The notes below the pieces were generated by a model that worked only from the letters and a program-made list of their open reading frames with translations, had not been told where the DNA came from and did not search any database. The position numbers and the translations under genes are program-made. Shown here in pieces: positions 7,207-17,010 of a stretch of 64,000 bases of DNA. The DNA comes from Verrucosispora sioxanthis (GTDB taxonomy: Bacteria; Actinomycetota; Actinomycetes; Mycobacteriales; Micromonosporaceae). The stretch covers positions 1 through 64,000 of the forward strand of contig NZ_SAIY01000001.1 in the NCBI RefSeq assembly GCF_010560025.1. Direction: 5' to 3'. Each line of letters begins with the position of its first letter. The stretch's first letter is position 1.

Positions 7207-9860
7207 ATGACCAGGTACGTGTACGACTTCATCGAGGGTGGCCGGGAGATGGCCGACCTGCTCGGCGGCAAGGGCGCCAACCTCGCCGAGATGACCCGGC
7301 TCGGGCTACCGGTGCCGCCCGGCTTCACCGTCAGCACCGACGCCTGCCGGGCGTACCTCGCCGACAAGGCGGTGCCCGACGGGCTGTTCGACGAGGTGAA
7401 CGCTCATCTGCGGGAGGTCGAGGTGCGGCTGGGCCGGCGGCTCGGCGACCCGGCCGAGCCGCTGCTGCTGGCCGTCCGTTCCGGCGGGCGCTACTCGATG
7501 CCCGGGATGATGGAGACGATCCTGGACATCGGGCTCAACGACGCCACCGTGACCGGACTGGCCCGGATCAGCGGCGACGAGCGGTTCGCCTGGGACTCGT
7601 ACCGCCGGTTGATCCAGATGTTCGGTCGGACGGTGCACGGCGTGCCGGCCGAGGAGTTCGACCGGGAACTGGACGCCTTGCGGGCCACCGCCGGGCCGGA
7701 CGGGCCGACCGCGGAGCAGTTGCACGGGCTGGTCGAGACGTACAAGAAGGTGTTCGCCGACCGGGTCGGCCACGACTTCCCACAGGCCCCGCACGAGCAG
7801 TTGTATCTGGCGATCCGGGCGGTCTTCGAGTCGTGGAACGCCTCCCGGGCGGTGCTCTACCGACGCCGCGAGCACATCTCCGACGACCTGGGCACGGCGG
7901 TAAACGTGATGGCGATGGTCTTCGGCAACCTGGGCCCGGACTCGGGTACCGGGGTGGCGTTCACCCGCGATCCGGCCACCGGCGCACCCGGCGTGTACGG
8001 CGACTACCTGTCCGACGCCCAGGGCGAGGACGTGGTGGCCGGGGTCCGCAACACGGTCGGGCTGGACGAGTTGTCCCGGCTCGACCCGGCCAGCTACCGG
8101 CGGCTGACCGGAATCATGACGACCCTGGAGCGGCACTACCGGGACCTGTGCGACGTGGAGTTCACCATCGAACGGGGCCGGTTGTGGATGTTGCAGACCC
8201 GGGTCGGCAAGCGGACCGCGGCGGCGGCGTTCGTGATCGCCGCGCAACTGGCCGACGAGGGTCTGATCAGCTGGGACGAGGCGTTGACCCGGGTCAGCGG
8301 GGCCCAACTGGCCCAGCTGATGTTCCCCACCTTCGACCCGCAGGCCACCCCCGAGGCGCTCGCCACGGGCGTCGGTGCCTCGCCCGGGGCCGCCGCCGGC
8401 CGGGTGGTCTTCGACAACGCCGCCGCGACCGCGGCGGACGGGCCGGTGATCCTGGTCCGCCGGGAGACCAACCCGGACGACCTGCCCGGCATGATCGCCG
8501 CCGCCGGGATCCTCACCGCCCGGGGCGGCAAGACCTCGCACGCCGCCGTGGTCGCCCGGGGCATGGGGCGCACCTGCGTCTGCGGGGCGGAGGCACTGGA
8601 AATCGACCCGGAGCACGGCGAGTTCCGGGTCGGCGACACCACGGTCCGGGCCGGTGACCTCATCTCCATCGACGGCACCACCGGGCGGATCTATCTCGGC
8701 GAGGTGCCGGTGCGCCCCTCCCCGGTGACCCGCTACCTCGCCGGTGAGCTGGCGCCGGAGTCCGACCGGCTGGTCTCGGCTGTGGACCGGCTGCTGCGGC
8801 ACGCCGACTCGGTGCGTCGGCTCGGCGTACGCGCCAACGCCGACACTCCCGTCGACGCGACGCGGGCGCTCGGCGCGGACGGGGTGGGGCTGTGCCGGAC
8901 CGAGCACATGTTCCTCGGTGCCCGCCGGGCCCTGGTGGAGCGGTTGATCCTGGCCGACGGCCTGGATGAGGTCCACGGCGCGCTGGCGGAGCTGCTGCCG
9001 TTGCAGCGGGAGGACTTCGTCGCGATCCTCGCGGAGATGGACGGCCTGCCGGTGACCATCCGACTGCTCGACCCGCCGCTGCACGAGTTCCTCCCCCCGT
9101 TGCCCGAACTGGCTGCGCGGGTGGCCCGGGCGGAGGCGCTCGGGCAGCACCCGGGTCGCGACGCGGTGCTGCTGGCCGCCGTCCGCCGGATGCAGGAGAG
9201 CAACCCGATGCTGGGCCTGCGCGGGGTCCGTTTGGGTCTGGTGGTGCCGGGCCTGTTCGCGATGCAGGTCCGGCCGTGGCCGAGGCGGCGGCGCGGCGGG
9301 TGGCCGAGGGCGGCGACCCGCGCCCGGAGATCATGGTTCCGCTGGTCGTCGACGTGCACGAGCTGGCCGCGGTGCGGGCCGAGGTGGCCGACGTGCTGGC
9401 CACCGTGCCGGGTGCGCCGCCGATCCCGGTCGGCACGATGGTCGAGACGCCGCGCGCGGCGCTGACCGCCGGGGCGATCGCGGGCGAGGCGGAGTTCTTC
9501 TCCCTGGGTACCAACGATCTGACCCAGACCACGTGGGCGTTCTCCCGCGACGACGGGGAGGGCTCGTTCCTCGGTGACTACCTGGAGCGGGGCATCGTCG
9601 AGGCGTCACCGTTCGAGACCATCGACGTCGCCGGGGTGGGCCGGCTGGTCCGCCTGGCGGTGGCCGAGGGCCGCGCGGCGCGACCCGGGCTGACGGTCGG
9701 GGTCTGCGGCGAGCACGGCGGTGACCCGGAGTCGGTGGAGTTCTTCGCCGAGGCCGGACTCGACTACGTCTCCTGCTCGCCGTACCGGGTGCCGATCGCC
9801 CGCCTGGCCGCCGGCCGGGCCGCGGTGGCACCGGACTGCGTCGGCTCCGACGCCCGATAG
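7207..9860 (+). CDS. ppdK: Pyruvate, phosphate dikinase (one-base frameshift as sequenced)
   Basis: Interconverts pyruvate + ATP + Pi and PEP + AMP + PPi. From ATG 7207 the N-terminal nucleotide-grasp domain runs to about residue 330. The swivelling phosphohistidine domain carries GGKTSHAAVVARG with the catalytic His near residue 445, and the C-terminal PEP/pyruvate barrel ends with VCGEHGGDP. The reading frame slips at about 9272: after AMQVR the text continues correctly (VAEAAARRVAEGGDPRPEI) only in another frame, which is explained by one missing G. With it restored the protein is about 884 residues, normal for the family. Upstream in-frame sequence back to 5842 is antisense shadow. The small membrane-protein gene follows 12 bases downstream. 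Confidence 0.93.
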
Positions 9861-9872
9861 GAGGTACCCGAG

Positions 9873-10309
9873 ATGACCGCCATCTTCAATGCCACCGGGT
9901 CGGTGCCGCTGGCCCAGCCCCGACCGGCCCCGGAAACAGCGCCGCAGCCGGCAGTGCCGCTGTCGGTCGGGCCGGTGCTTGAGCTGCCCGGCACGCCGCC
10001 GGCCGCGCTGGTGCCGGTGACCCGCGACGGACGTCCGGTCGGCGTGTTCGTCGCCACCGGCGGGCGCGTCCGGTACCGGCCGCTACCGATCCGACCGGCT
10101 GCTGGTCGCCGCGGCGGGGGTGTTGACCGTCGGACTGGTCACCGCCGGCGTCACGGCGCTGGGCCGGCGGCGACCACCCGCCGTCGGTCGGCTGAGCATG
10201 GGACCGGGCGGCTGGGTCAGCTTCCGGGGCGTCCGCACACCGCCGCCGCGGGCCGCCCGCCTGGTGGGCCCGCCTGCTCCGGGCCCACCGGCTGGTCGCC
10301 GAACGCTGA
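9873..10309 (+). CDS. Small membrane protein (two frameshifts as sequenced)
   Basis: The ATG at 9873 has a strong AGGAGG site. The N-terminal ~65 residues are Pro/Ala rich and end DGRPVGVFVATGG. Near 10077 the frame must change to continue RYRSDRLLVAAAGV, a transmembrane helix (LTVGLVTAGVTALG), then GRLSMGPGGWVSF. A second change near 10250 gives the basic tail RPWWARLLRAHRLVAER and a TGA at 10307. Restored length is about 144 residues. No known domain. It sits directly behind ppdK in the dormancy-like cluster, so a membrane accessory role there is only a guess. Confidence 0.55.
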
Positions 10310-10332
10310 CTTCGGCCCCGGCGAAGCACTTC

Positions 10333-10379
10333 CGGTGACGGTGCTGCCTCCTCCTCGGACGCAGGCAGCACCGTCACCG
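10333..10379 (+). terminator. Terminator hairpin after the ppdK operon
   Basis: Perfect 16-base inverted repeat (10333-10348 and 10364-10379) with a 15-base loop. It starts 24 bases past the small membrane protein stop and separates the ppdK unit from the P-ATPase unit. A further short palindrome, TGCACG-GAT-CGTGCA (10384-10398), lies immediately after it and could be an operator. Confidence 0.7.
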
Positions 10380-10470
10380 ATGTTGCACGGATCGTGCACG
10401 ACGTCGGCCGGGCCGTCGGTACCCGGCCCCGGGTGAGCAGCGTGCCGGCGTCACCGACGTGGGAGGGCCG

Positions 10471-10490
10471 GCAGGGCCGTTGGTCCCGAG
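10471..10490. promoter_or_regulatory. DosR/DevR-box-like palindrome upstream of the P-ATPase
   Basis: The core GGGCCGTTGGTCCC (10474-10487) fits GGGACTWWAGTCCC at 11 of 14 positions, and the right flank GA continues the consensus. It lies about 160 bases before the ATPase start codon and is the second such site in the cluster. Confidence 0.4.
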
Positions 10491-10649
10491 GCGCGCGGGC
10501 GGATCGCCCCTGCCGGGCGGCGCCGGCCTCGGCGAGGCTGGTGTCGGAAGGGGCGGGCCGTCGGGGTGCGCCCGATACACAGGGCGGAGCGGACGGTGAC
10601 CGGACAGGTCCAGGTCGCGGACGGTGACGTACGCGGGGAGAGCATCGTC

Positions 10650-13242
10650 GTGACGGCACCTGCAACCGGGCTCAGCTCGACCGAGGCCGCCCGGCGGCTA
10701 CAGGCGGACGGCCCCAACGCCGCCGCCGCACCGCCCCGCCGACATCTGGCGACCCGGATCCTGCATCAGCTCTCCGACCCCCTGGTCGCCCTGCTGCTGG
10801 CCGCCGCCGTGGTCACCACGGTGCTGCGGGACTACCCCGACACCGTGGTGATCCTGCTCGTGGTCGCCGTGAACACGGCGATCGGGGTGGTGCAGGAGGT
10901 ACGCGCCGACCGGGCCATCGCCGCGCTCGACCAGCTCGCCGCACCGACCGCCCGGGTGGTGCGGGACGGCCGGGACGCGGTGCTGCCCGCCACCGATCTG
11001 GTCCGGGGCGACCTGGTCCGGGTCGAGGCCGGCGACGTGGTCCCGGCCGACCTGCTGCTGCACGACGCGAGCCGGCTGCACCTGGACGAGTCGGCGCTGA
11101 CCGGCGAGTCGGTACCGGTGTCCCGGGCGGCGGGCGAGGAGGCCAGCGCCGGCACGGTGGTGACCACCGGTCAGGCCGTCGGCACGGTGGTGCGCACCGG
11201 CGCGACGAGTGCGCTGGGCCGGATCGCCACCCTGGCGGCCAGCACCCGGCCGACGGCGACCCCGTTGCAACGCCGGCCTCGCCTCGCTCGGCCGGTTCCT
11301 CGGCGTCGTCGCCGTGGTGTTGTCCGGCTGGTCTTCGCCGTCGGCGTGCTCAGCGGTCGCCCCCTGGTGGACATGGCGGTCACCGCGGTGAGCCTGGTGG
11401 TCGCCGCGGTGCCGGAGTCGCTGCCGGCGGTGGTGACGCTGGCGCTGGCGCTGGGGGCACGTCGGATGGCGGCGGCCCGGGCGATCCCCCGCCGGCTGCA
11501 CGCGGTGGAGACGCTCGGCTCGGTCACCGTGATCGCCTCGGACAAGACCGGCACCCTGACCGAGGGACGGATGGCCGTGCAGTCGGCGGTCACCGGCGAC
11601 GGTGCCGTCTTCGGTGTCACCGGCAGCGGGTACGCCCCGCACGGCACGGTGCACCGCGACGGCGCGCCGGTGGCGGTGCCGGACGAGCTGCGTCGGTTGG
11701 CCCGGGCCGGGCTGCTCTGCAACGACGCGACCCTCGCCCCGCCGACCGAGCAGCGACCCCGGTGGGGTGCGGTGGGCGATCCGCTGGAGGCGGCCCTGGT
11801 GGCCTTCGCGGCCCGTTGCGGCCTGGATCCACAGACCACCTGCAACGCCTGGCCCCGGGTCGCCGAGCACCCCTTCGACCAGCAGTTGCGCCGCATGACC
11901 ACGGTGCACCGCTCCTGCGACCGTCGCTACCTGGTGGTGTGCAAGGGCGCCCCGGAGAACGTGCTCACCGCGCCGCTGCTCGACGCCGACGCCGACGAGT
12001 TGGCCGCCCTGACCGCCGCGGCGCACCGGCTGGCCGGTGCCGGGCTGCAGGTGCTGGCGTTGGCCGCCGCCGTGGTGGACACCGCGCCGGCCGACCCCGG
12101 TATCCCGAGGGGTTGCGCCCGCTGGGTCTGGTCGCCGTCGGCGATCCGCCAGGTGCGCAGCCGCGGCGCCGGACATCGCCGACGGTTTCGCCGACGCCGG
12201 CGTGCGGCTGGTGCTGGTCACCGGCGACCATCCGGCCACCGCGGCGGCCATCGCCGGTCAGCTGGGGCTGTGGAGCGAGGGCGACCCGGTGGTACGCGGC
12301 GACGACGGTGATCCCGCCGCGGCACCACCGGCGACCCGGGTGTACGCGCGTACGCAGCCGGAGCAGAAGCTCGACATCATCGCCGGGTTGCAGTCCCGGG
12401 GGCATGTGGTGGCGATGACCGGCGACGGCGTCAACGACGCGCCGGCGTTGCGCCGGGCCGACATCGGGGTGGCGATGGGTGGCGGTACCGAGGTGGCCCG
12501 GCAGGCGGCCGACCTGGTGCTGGTGGACGACGACCTGTCGACGGTGACCGCCGCGATCGGTGAGGGTCGCCGGATCTACGACAACATCCGCCGGTTCCTG
12601 CGCTACGCCCTCTCCGGTGGGGTGGCCGAGATCGCGGTGATGCTGCTCGGGCCGCTGTTCGGCCTGCCCGTGCCGCTGCTGCCGGCCCAGATCCTCTGGA
12701 TCAACCTGCTCACCCACGGGGTGCCCGGGGTGGCGCTGGGCGCCGAACCGGCCGAGCCGGGCTCCCTGCGGCGGGTGCCACGCTCGCCGCAGGAGTCGGT
12801 GCTCGGCGCGGGGCTGGGCCGGCAGATCCTGGTCGGCGGCGCGCTGATCGCGGCGGTGACCCTGGGCGCGGGCGTGCTCGCCGCCCACTGGGACCGGCCC
12901 TGGCAGTCGGTGATCTTCATCGTTCTCGGCCTGGCGCAGCTCGGGGTCGCGCTGGCGGTCCGCGCACCACGACCGGCCGGACAGCGGCGGAGCAACCTGG
13001 CGCTGCCGCTCGCGGTCACCGCCTCCGCGCTGCTCCAGGTGGCCGGGGTGCTGCTGCCGCCGCTGCGGGAGCTGCTCGGCACCGAGGTTCTCGGCGTCAC
13101 CGAGCTGCTGGCCTGTGCCGCGGTGAGCGTCCTGCCCGGCCTGGCGCTGCGGCTGACCCGGCGTACGTCGGGCACCGATCTGTCCACCCTGACGCCGTCG
13201 GTACGCGAGGCTGACAGCGGAGTCGAGAAGGAGATGCGATGA
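10650..13242 (+). CDS. P2-type cation-transporting ATPase, CtpF-like (frameshifted as sequenced)
   Basis: Membrane ATPase, probably calcium or another divalent cation. Start GTG 10650 behind GGGGAG. Landmarks in order: cation-ATPase N-domain, [13 protein letters not shown] (actuator), [21 protein letters not shown] (M4), DKTGTLTEG with the phosphorylated Asp, KGAPENVL (ATP site), [20 protein letters not shown] (hinge), then four C-terminal helices. Frame slips: one extra C near 11277 corrected by a missing C near 11325 (restoring [17 protein letters not shown]), and one-base losses near 12103 and 12165. Read across them the protein is about 864 residues, normal for P2 pumps. M. tuberculosis CtpF, a DosR target, is the nearest named analogue I can suggest. 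It overlaps the next usp gene by 4 bases. Confidence 0.88.
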
Positions 13243-14134
13243 CCAGCAACACCGGCGCCCCCGTCGTGGTGGGCGTGGACGGTTCCGAGATCGCCCTGCA
13301 CGCGGTGCGCGCCGCCGCGCGGAGGCCGCGTACCGGCGCTGTCCGCTGCGCGTCGTGCACGCGTTCATCTGGCCGCTGATGGGCGTGCCGCTGGGTCCCG
13401 CGCCGGGCGCGCCGGCCGATGGTGGGCTACGCAACCAGGCCGAGCGGCACCTCGCCGACGCCGTCGCCGAGGCCGGAAAGGTCGCCCCTGAGGTGGCGGT
13501 GACCGCCGAGGTGGTCGACGGGTCGGCGAGCAGCGTCCTGCTCGCCGAGGCCCGGGACGCGGCGCTTGTCGTCCTCGGCAACCGTGGCTTGGGCGGCTTC
13601 GCCGGGTTGCTGCTCGGCTCGGTGGCCGTGCAGGTCAGCGCCCACGCCGACGGACCGGTGCTGGTGGTGCGGGGCGAGTCGCGGGCGGACGGGCCCGTGG
13701 TGGTCGGCGTCGACGGTTCGGAGCTGTCCCAGGAGGCCGTCCGGTTCGCCTTCGAGGAGGCGGCGTGGCGCGGCACCGAGCTGGTCGCGGTGCACGCCTG
13801 GCTCTATCCGACGCCGGTCGGTCCCGGTGACATCCTGCCCCTGGTCTACGACCTGGACGCCTTCCGGGACGAGGAGGAGCGCGTCCTCGCCGAGGCGGTG
13901 GCCGGCTGGTCCGAGCGGTATCCGGAGGTGCCGGTGCGGCGGCGGTTGGTGCGCGGTTCCCCGGGCCGGGCGCTGGTGGAGGAGTCCCGCACCGCCCAGT
14001 TGGTGGTGGTCGGCGCGCGGGGACGTGGCGCGCTGGGTGGGCTGCTGCTCGGCTCGGTCAGCCACGCCGTGCTGCACCACGCCCACTGCCCGCTGGCGAT
14101 CGTCCGGAAGCTGCGTACGGTCGAGGGGACCTGA
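13239..14134 (+). CDS. Universal stress protein, two Usp domains (one-base frameshift as sequenced)
   Basis: The ATG at 13239 overlaps the ATPase stop as ATGA and has GAAGGAG upstream. It opens PVVVGVDGSEIALHAVRAAA, then the frame slips near 13323 where one G is missing (expected R-E-A-A-Y-R-R-C-P-L-R-V-V-H-A-F). Two tandem UspA folds follow. The ATP-binding pattern G-x-x-G-x(9)-G-S is seen as GNRGLGGFAGLLLGS (domain 1) and GARGRGALGGLLLGSVSHAV (domain 2). Restored length is about 298 residues. Coupled to the P-ATPase, it belongs to the dormancy-like cluster. Confidence 0.88.
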
Positions 14135-14144
14135 CCGGTGGTGT

Positions 14145-14176
14145 GTCGACGCGTGCCGGCGGCGGGACGCGTCGAC
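14145..14176. terminator. Hairpin between the two usp genes
   Basis: Perfect 10-base inverted repeat (GTCGACGCGT / ACGCGTCGAC) around a 12-base GC-rich loop, 10 bases past the first usp stop and 30 bases before the second usp start. It has no T-tract, so it may be a processing or partial terminator structure. Confidence 0.5.
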
Positions 14177-14206
14177 AATGAACCCTGACCGACCCATGGA
14201 GTGACG

Positions 14207-15046
14207 ATGACCCGACCTGTCGTGGTGGGGGTGGACGGATCACCGCCGAGCCTGGTGGCCGCGGAGCACGCGGCACAGGCGGCGGTGTGGCGTTCCCGCC
14301 CGCTGCACCTGGTACACGGATACCTGCACCCGCTCGGCTACGGCGTGCCGATCAACCCGTACGAGGTGGGTGTGCCGGCGGCGTCGGAGGACGGCCGCAA
14401 GATGCTCGAACAGACCGCCGCCGAGCTGGTCGACCGGTGGCCGGGGCTGACGGTCGAGGTGCGTCAGGTGGCCGGCGGACCGGGTGCGACGCTTGTCGAG
14501 GAGTCCCGCCGGGCGGAGTTGGTGGTGGTGGGCAGCCGGGGCCTGGGCGGCTTCGCCGGGCTGCTGCTCGGCTCGGTCGGCACCCAGATCGCCGCGCACG
14601 GGCACTGCCCGGTGCTGGTGATCCGCCCGCCCGACCGTCCGCTGCCCACCGAGGGGCCGGTGCTGGTCGGTGTGGACGGTTCGGAGTCGGCCGAACTCGC
14701 CGTCGGTTACGGCGCCGAGGAGGCCGGCCGGCGCGGTGGAACGCTGGTGCTGGTGCACGTCGCCGACGACGGCGACGACGCCGGGGAGGCCGAGGCCCTG
14801 CTCGCCACCGCCGGTGCGGCGGCGCGCGGAAGTCGCCCGGGACTGACCGTGCAGGAGCGGTTGATCGTCGCGCCCAAGGCGGACCAGGCGTTGATCGAGG
14901 CGACCGGGGACGCGGCGCTCGTGGTGGCCGGATCCCGCGGTCGGGGTGGCTTCGCCGGGCTGCTGCTCGGCTCGGTCAGCCAGACGCTCGTGCACCACGC
15001 CCGTTGCCCGGTGCTCATCGCCCACCCGTACCAGCCGGAGCAGTGA
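14207..15046 (+). CDS. Universal stress protein, two Usp domains
   Basis: 279 residues from ATG 14207, preceded by GGAG at 14195-14198; a GTG six bases upstream is also possible. It opens TRPVVVGVDGSPPSLVAAEH. Both Usp domains keep the ATP loop: GSRGLGGFAGLLLGSVGTQI and GSRGRGGFAGLLLGSVSQTL. It is clearly a paralogue of the preceding gene, intact, and likely arose by tandem duplication. Usp proteins of this type bind ATP and rise in stasis or hypoxia. Confidence 0.92.
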   Translation: MTRPVVVGVDGSPPSLVAAEHAAQAAVWRSRPLHLVHGYLHPLGYGVPINPYEVGVPAASEDGRKMLEQTAAELVDRWPGLTVEVRQVAGGPGATLVEESRRAELVVVGSRGLGGFAGLLLGSVGTQIAAHGHCPVLVIRPPDRPLPTEGPVLVGVDGSESAELAVGYGAEEAGRRGGTLVLVHVADDGDDAGEAEALLATAGAAARGSRPGLTVQERLIVAPKADQALIEATGDAALVVAGSRGRGGFAGLLLGSVSQTLVHHARCPVLIAHPYQPEQ

Positions 15047-15092
15047 CCACCGCCGGCCGGCCCGCCGACGAATGGCGGCCCGGCCGGCGGGA

Positions 15093-15716
15093 TCAGCCGT
15101 CGCGGCCGTGGAGCAGTTGGTCGAAGCTCGTGGTCAGGGCGAACGGGTCGGCGGGTCCGCTGGACGGGGCGCTGCGCCGTACCAGTTCGGCGAGTTCCCT
15201 ACCGGCGCGCTCGATCCGGGCGCGCAGCGCACCGTCGACGGTCCCGCCGGACCAGTCCTCCGGTGCGGCGAAGACCGCGGTCGGTGCCACCACCGCCCGC
15301 AGGTAGGTGAACATCGGACGCAGCGCGTGCTCCAGGGCCAGGGAGTGCCGTGCGGTGCCGCCGGTCGCGCCGAGCAGGACGGCACGGCCGCCGAGCGCGT
15401 CGGCGTCGACCAGGTCGAAGAACGACTTGAACAGCCCGTTGTACGAGGCGTTGAAGATCGGACTGACGGCGATCAGCCCATCGGCGCCGGTGACCTCGTC
15501 CAGCACCTGCCGCAACGGTTCCGCCGGAAAGCCGGTGAGCAGGTGGTTGACGATGTCGTGGGCGTGTTCGCGCAGCTCGACCGGGCGCAGCTCGACCTGC
15601 TCGCCGTGCCGGACCAGCTCGTCGCGGGTGGCCGCGGCGAGCTGGTCGGCGAGCAGCCGGGTCGACGAGGGCTGGCTGAGACCGGCCGAGACCACGGCGA
15701 GGGTACGCACGGTCAT
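15093..15716 (-). CDS. NAD(P)H-dependent FMN reductase (CE1759 type)
   Basis: 207-residue flavodoxin-like reductase. The phosphate loop S-x-G-L-S-Q-P-S-S-T-R (residues 10-20) binds FMN phosphate, SPIFNASYNGLFKSFFDLVD is the family dimer/flavin motif, and LLGATGGTARHSLALEHALR follows. It supplies reduced FMN to the luciferase-like monooxygenase encoded just upstream, whose stop overlaps this start by 4 bases. Paired reductase/monooxygenase units of this kind are named CE1759/CE1758 from corynebacteria. Confidence 0.9.
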   Translation of the reverse strand: MTVRTLAVVSAGLSQPSSTRLLADQLAAATRDELVRHGEQVELRPVELREHAHDIVNHLLTGFPAEPLRQVLDEVTGADGLIAVSPIFNASYNGLFKSFFDLVDADALGGRAVLLGATGGTARHSLALEHALRPMFTYLRAVVAPTAVFAAPEDWSGGTVDGALRARIERAGRELAELVRRSAPSSGPADPFALTTSFDQLLHGRDG

Positions 15717-16852
15717 CGGGCGGCCTCCGGTGCCCGGCCGGTGACGTCGTCGACGGCGTGGACGGTGCTGTCGCTGCCACCACCGGCGGCGGCCAGCAGC
15801 GAGGCGTGGGTCGGCGCCAGCGGCACGTGCGCCGGCCGCAGCGACTCGAACTCCTTGCGCAGCACCGGCACGACCTCCTCGCCGAGGAGATCCAACTGTT
15901 CCAGGACGGTCTTCAACGGCAGCCCGGCGTGGTCGACGAGGAACAACTGCCGCTGGTAGTCACCCACGTAGTCGCGGAAACCGAGCGTACGGTCGATGAC
16001 CTGCTGCGGGCTGCCCACGGTCAGCGGGGTCTGGGCGGTGAACTCCTCGAGCGAGGGGCCGTGGCCGTAGACCGGCGCGTTGTCGAAGTAGGGGCGGAAC
16101 TCACGCACCGCGTCCTGGGAGTTGCGGCGCATGAAGACCTGGCCACCGAGACCCACGATCGCCTGGTCGGCGGAGCCGTGGCCGTAGTGCTCGAAGCGCT
16201 GCCGGTACAGACCGACCATCCGCCGGGTGTGCTCGGCGGGCCAGAAGATGTGGTTGGCGAAGAAGCCGTCGCCGTAGTACGCGGCCTGCTCGGCGATCTC
16301 CGGGCTGCGGATGGAGCCGTGCCACACGAACGGTGGTACGCCGTCGAGCGGGCGCGGCGTCGAGGTGAACGACTGCAACGGAGTGCGGAACCGACCCTTC
16401 CAGTCGACCACGTCCTCGCGCCACAACCGGCGCAGCAGGTCGTAGTTCTCGATGGCGAGCGGGATGCCGTTGCGGATGTCCTGCCCGAACCAGGGGTAGA
16501 CCGGACCGGTGTTGCCCCGGCCCATCATCAGGTCGACCCGACCGTCGGCGAGGTGCTGCAGCATCGCGTAGTCCTCGGCGATCTTCACCGGGTCGTTGGT
16601 GGTGATCAGCGTGGTCGCGGTCGACAGCAGCAGCCGCTCGGTGCGGGCGGCGATCCAGCCCAGCATGGTGGTGGGCGACGAGGGCACGAACGGCGGGTTG
16701 TGGTGCTCGCCCGTGGCGAAGACGTCGAGGCCGACCTCCTCGGCCTTCAGCGCGATGGTGACCATCGCCTTGATCCGCTCGGCCTCGGTGGGCTCCCGGC
16801 CGTTCGTCGGGTCGACCGTGACGTCGCCGACGGTGAAGACTCCGAACTGCAT
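15713..16852 (-). CDS. FMN-dependent luciferase-like monooxygenase (CE1758 type)
   Basis: 379 residues from ATG 16852, which has GAGGGAG upstream; the longer open frame to 17320 is not coding. It is a TIM-barrel LLM-class flavin monooxygenase: opens MQFGVFTVGDVTVDPTNGRE, has FATGEHHNPPFVPSSPTTML and DYAMLQHLADGRVDLMMGRG (flavin-site region), and ends before a Ser/Gly-rich tail. It uses FMNH2 from the overlapping reductase to oxygenate an unknown substrate. A 20-bp palindrome upstream (16908-16927) suggests local repression. Confidence 0.9.
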   Translation of the reverse strand: MQFGVFTVGDVTVDPTNGREPTEAERIKAMVTIALKAEEVGLDVFATGEHHNPPFVPSSPTTMLGWIAARTERLLLSTATTLITTNDPVKIAEDYAMLQHLADGRVDLMMGRGNTGPVYPWFGQDIRNGIPLAIENYDLLRRLWREDVVDWKGRFRTPLQSFTSTPRPLDGVPPFVWHGSIRSPEIAEQAAYYGDGFFANHIFWPAEHTRRMVGLYRQRFEHYGHGSADQAIVGLGGQVFMRRNSQDAVREFRPYFDNAPVYGHGPSLEEFTAQTPLTVGSPQQVIDRTLGFRDYVGDYQRQLFLVDHAGLPLKTVLEQLDLLGEEVVPVLRKEFESLRPAHVPLAPTHASLLAAAGGGSDSTVHAVDDVTGRAPEAAR

Positions 16853-16907
16853 GACCGCTCCCTCGTGTCGTCCGACCCGGGCGGTGGTGCCCGACGCCCC
16901 CGACAAC

Positions 16908-16927
16908 ATATTTGACGAGTCAACTAT
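16908..16927. promoter_or_regulatory. 20-bp palindromic operator candidate
   Basis: ATA-n-TTGAC-nn-GTCAA-n-TAT, fully symmetric apart from the spacer bases and strikingly AT-rich for this genome. It lies 56 bases upstream of the monooxygenase start. Symmetry and spacing resemble MarR- or TetR-type operators. No regulator gene is adjacent. Confidence 0.55.
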
Positions 16928-17010
16928 TCCGCGAGCCCGCCGCACACCAGTGTCCCCCGTCACGTCCGTCTCATCCCCGAGCCCGAGCGCCGACGGCCGC
17001 GGGGCGGCCC

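Larger units (their letters stand above)
10310..10649 (+). other. Intergenic region between the ppdK and P-ATPase units
   Basis: 340 bases without a gene. It contains the terminator at 10333-10379, a 15-base palindrome at 10384-10398, a DosR-box-like site at 10471-10490 and the ribosome-binding site GGGGAG at about 10635-10640 for the ATPase GTG start. A downstream ORF start at 10566 is upstream read-through of the ATPase frame. Confidence 0.6.

Noticed and set aside
7306..9150. 614-codon minus-strand frame antisense to ppdK
   Set aside because: GC-rich third-position shadow of ppdK with no recognisable motif.
9240..9310. Programmed frameshift in ppdK
   Set aside because: No slippery site or stimulatory structure is evident; neighbours show the same one-base G/C-run errors, and PpdK needs no shift elsewhere.
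11965..13776. 603-codon antisense frame across the P-ATPase and usp genes
   Set aside because: Shadow of two well-supported genes; low-complexity Arg/Pro/Ala text.
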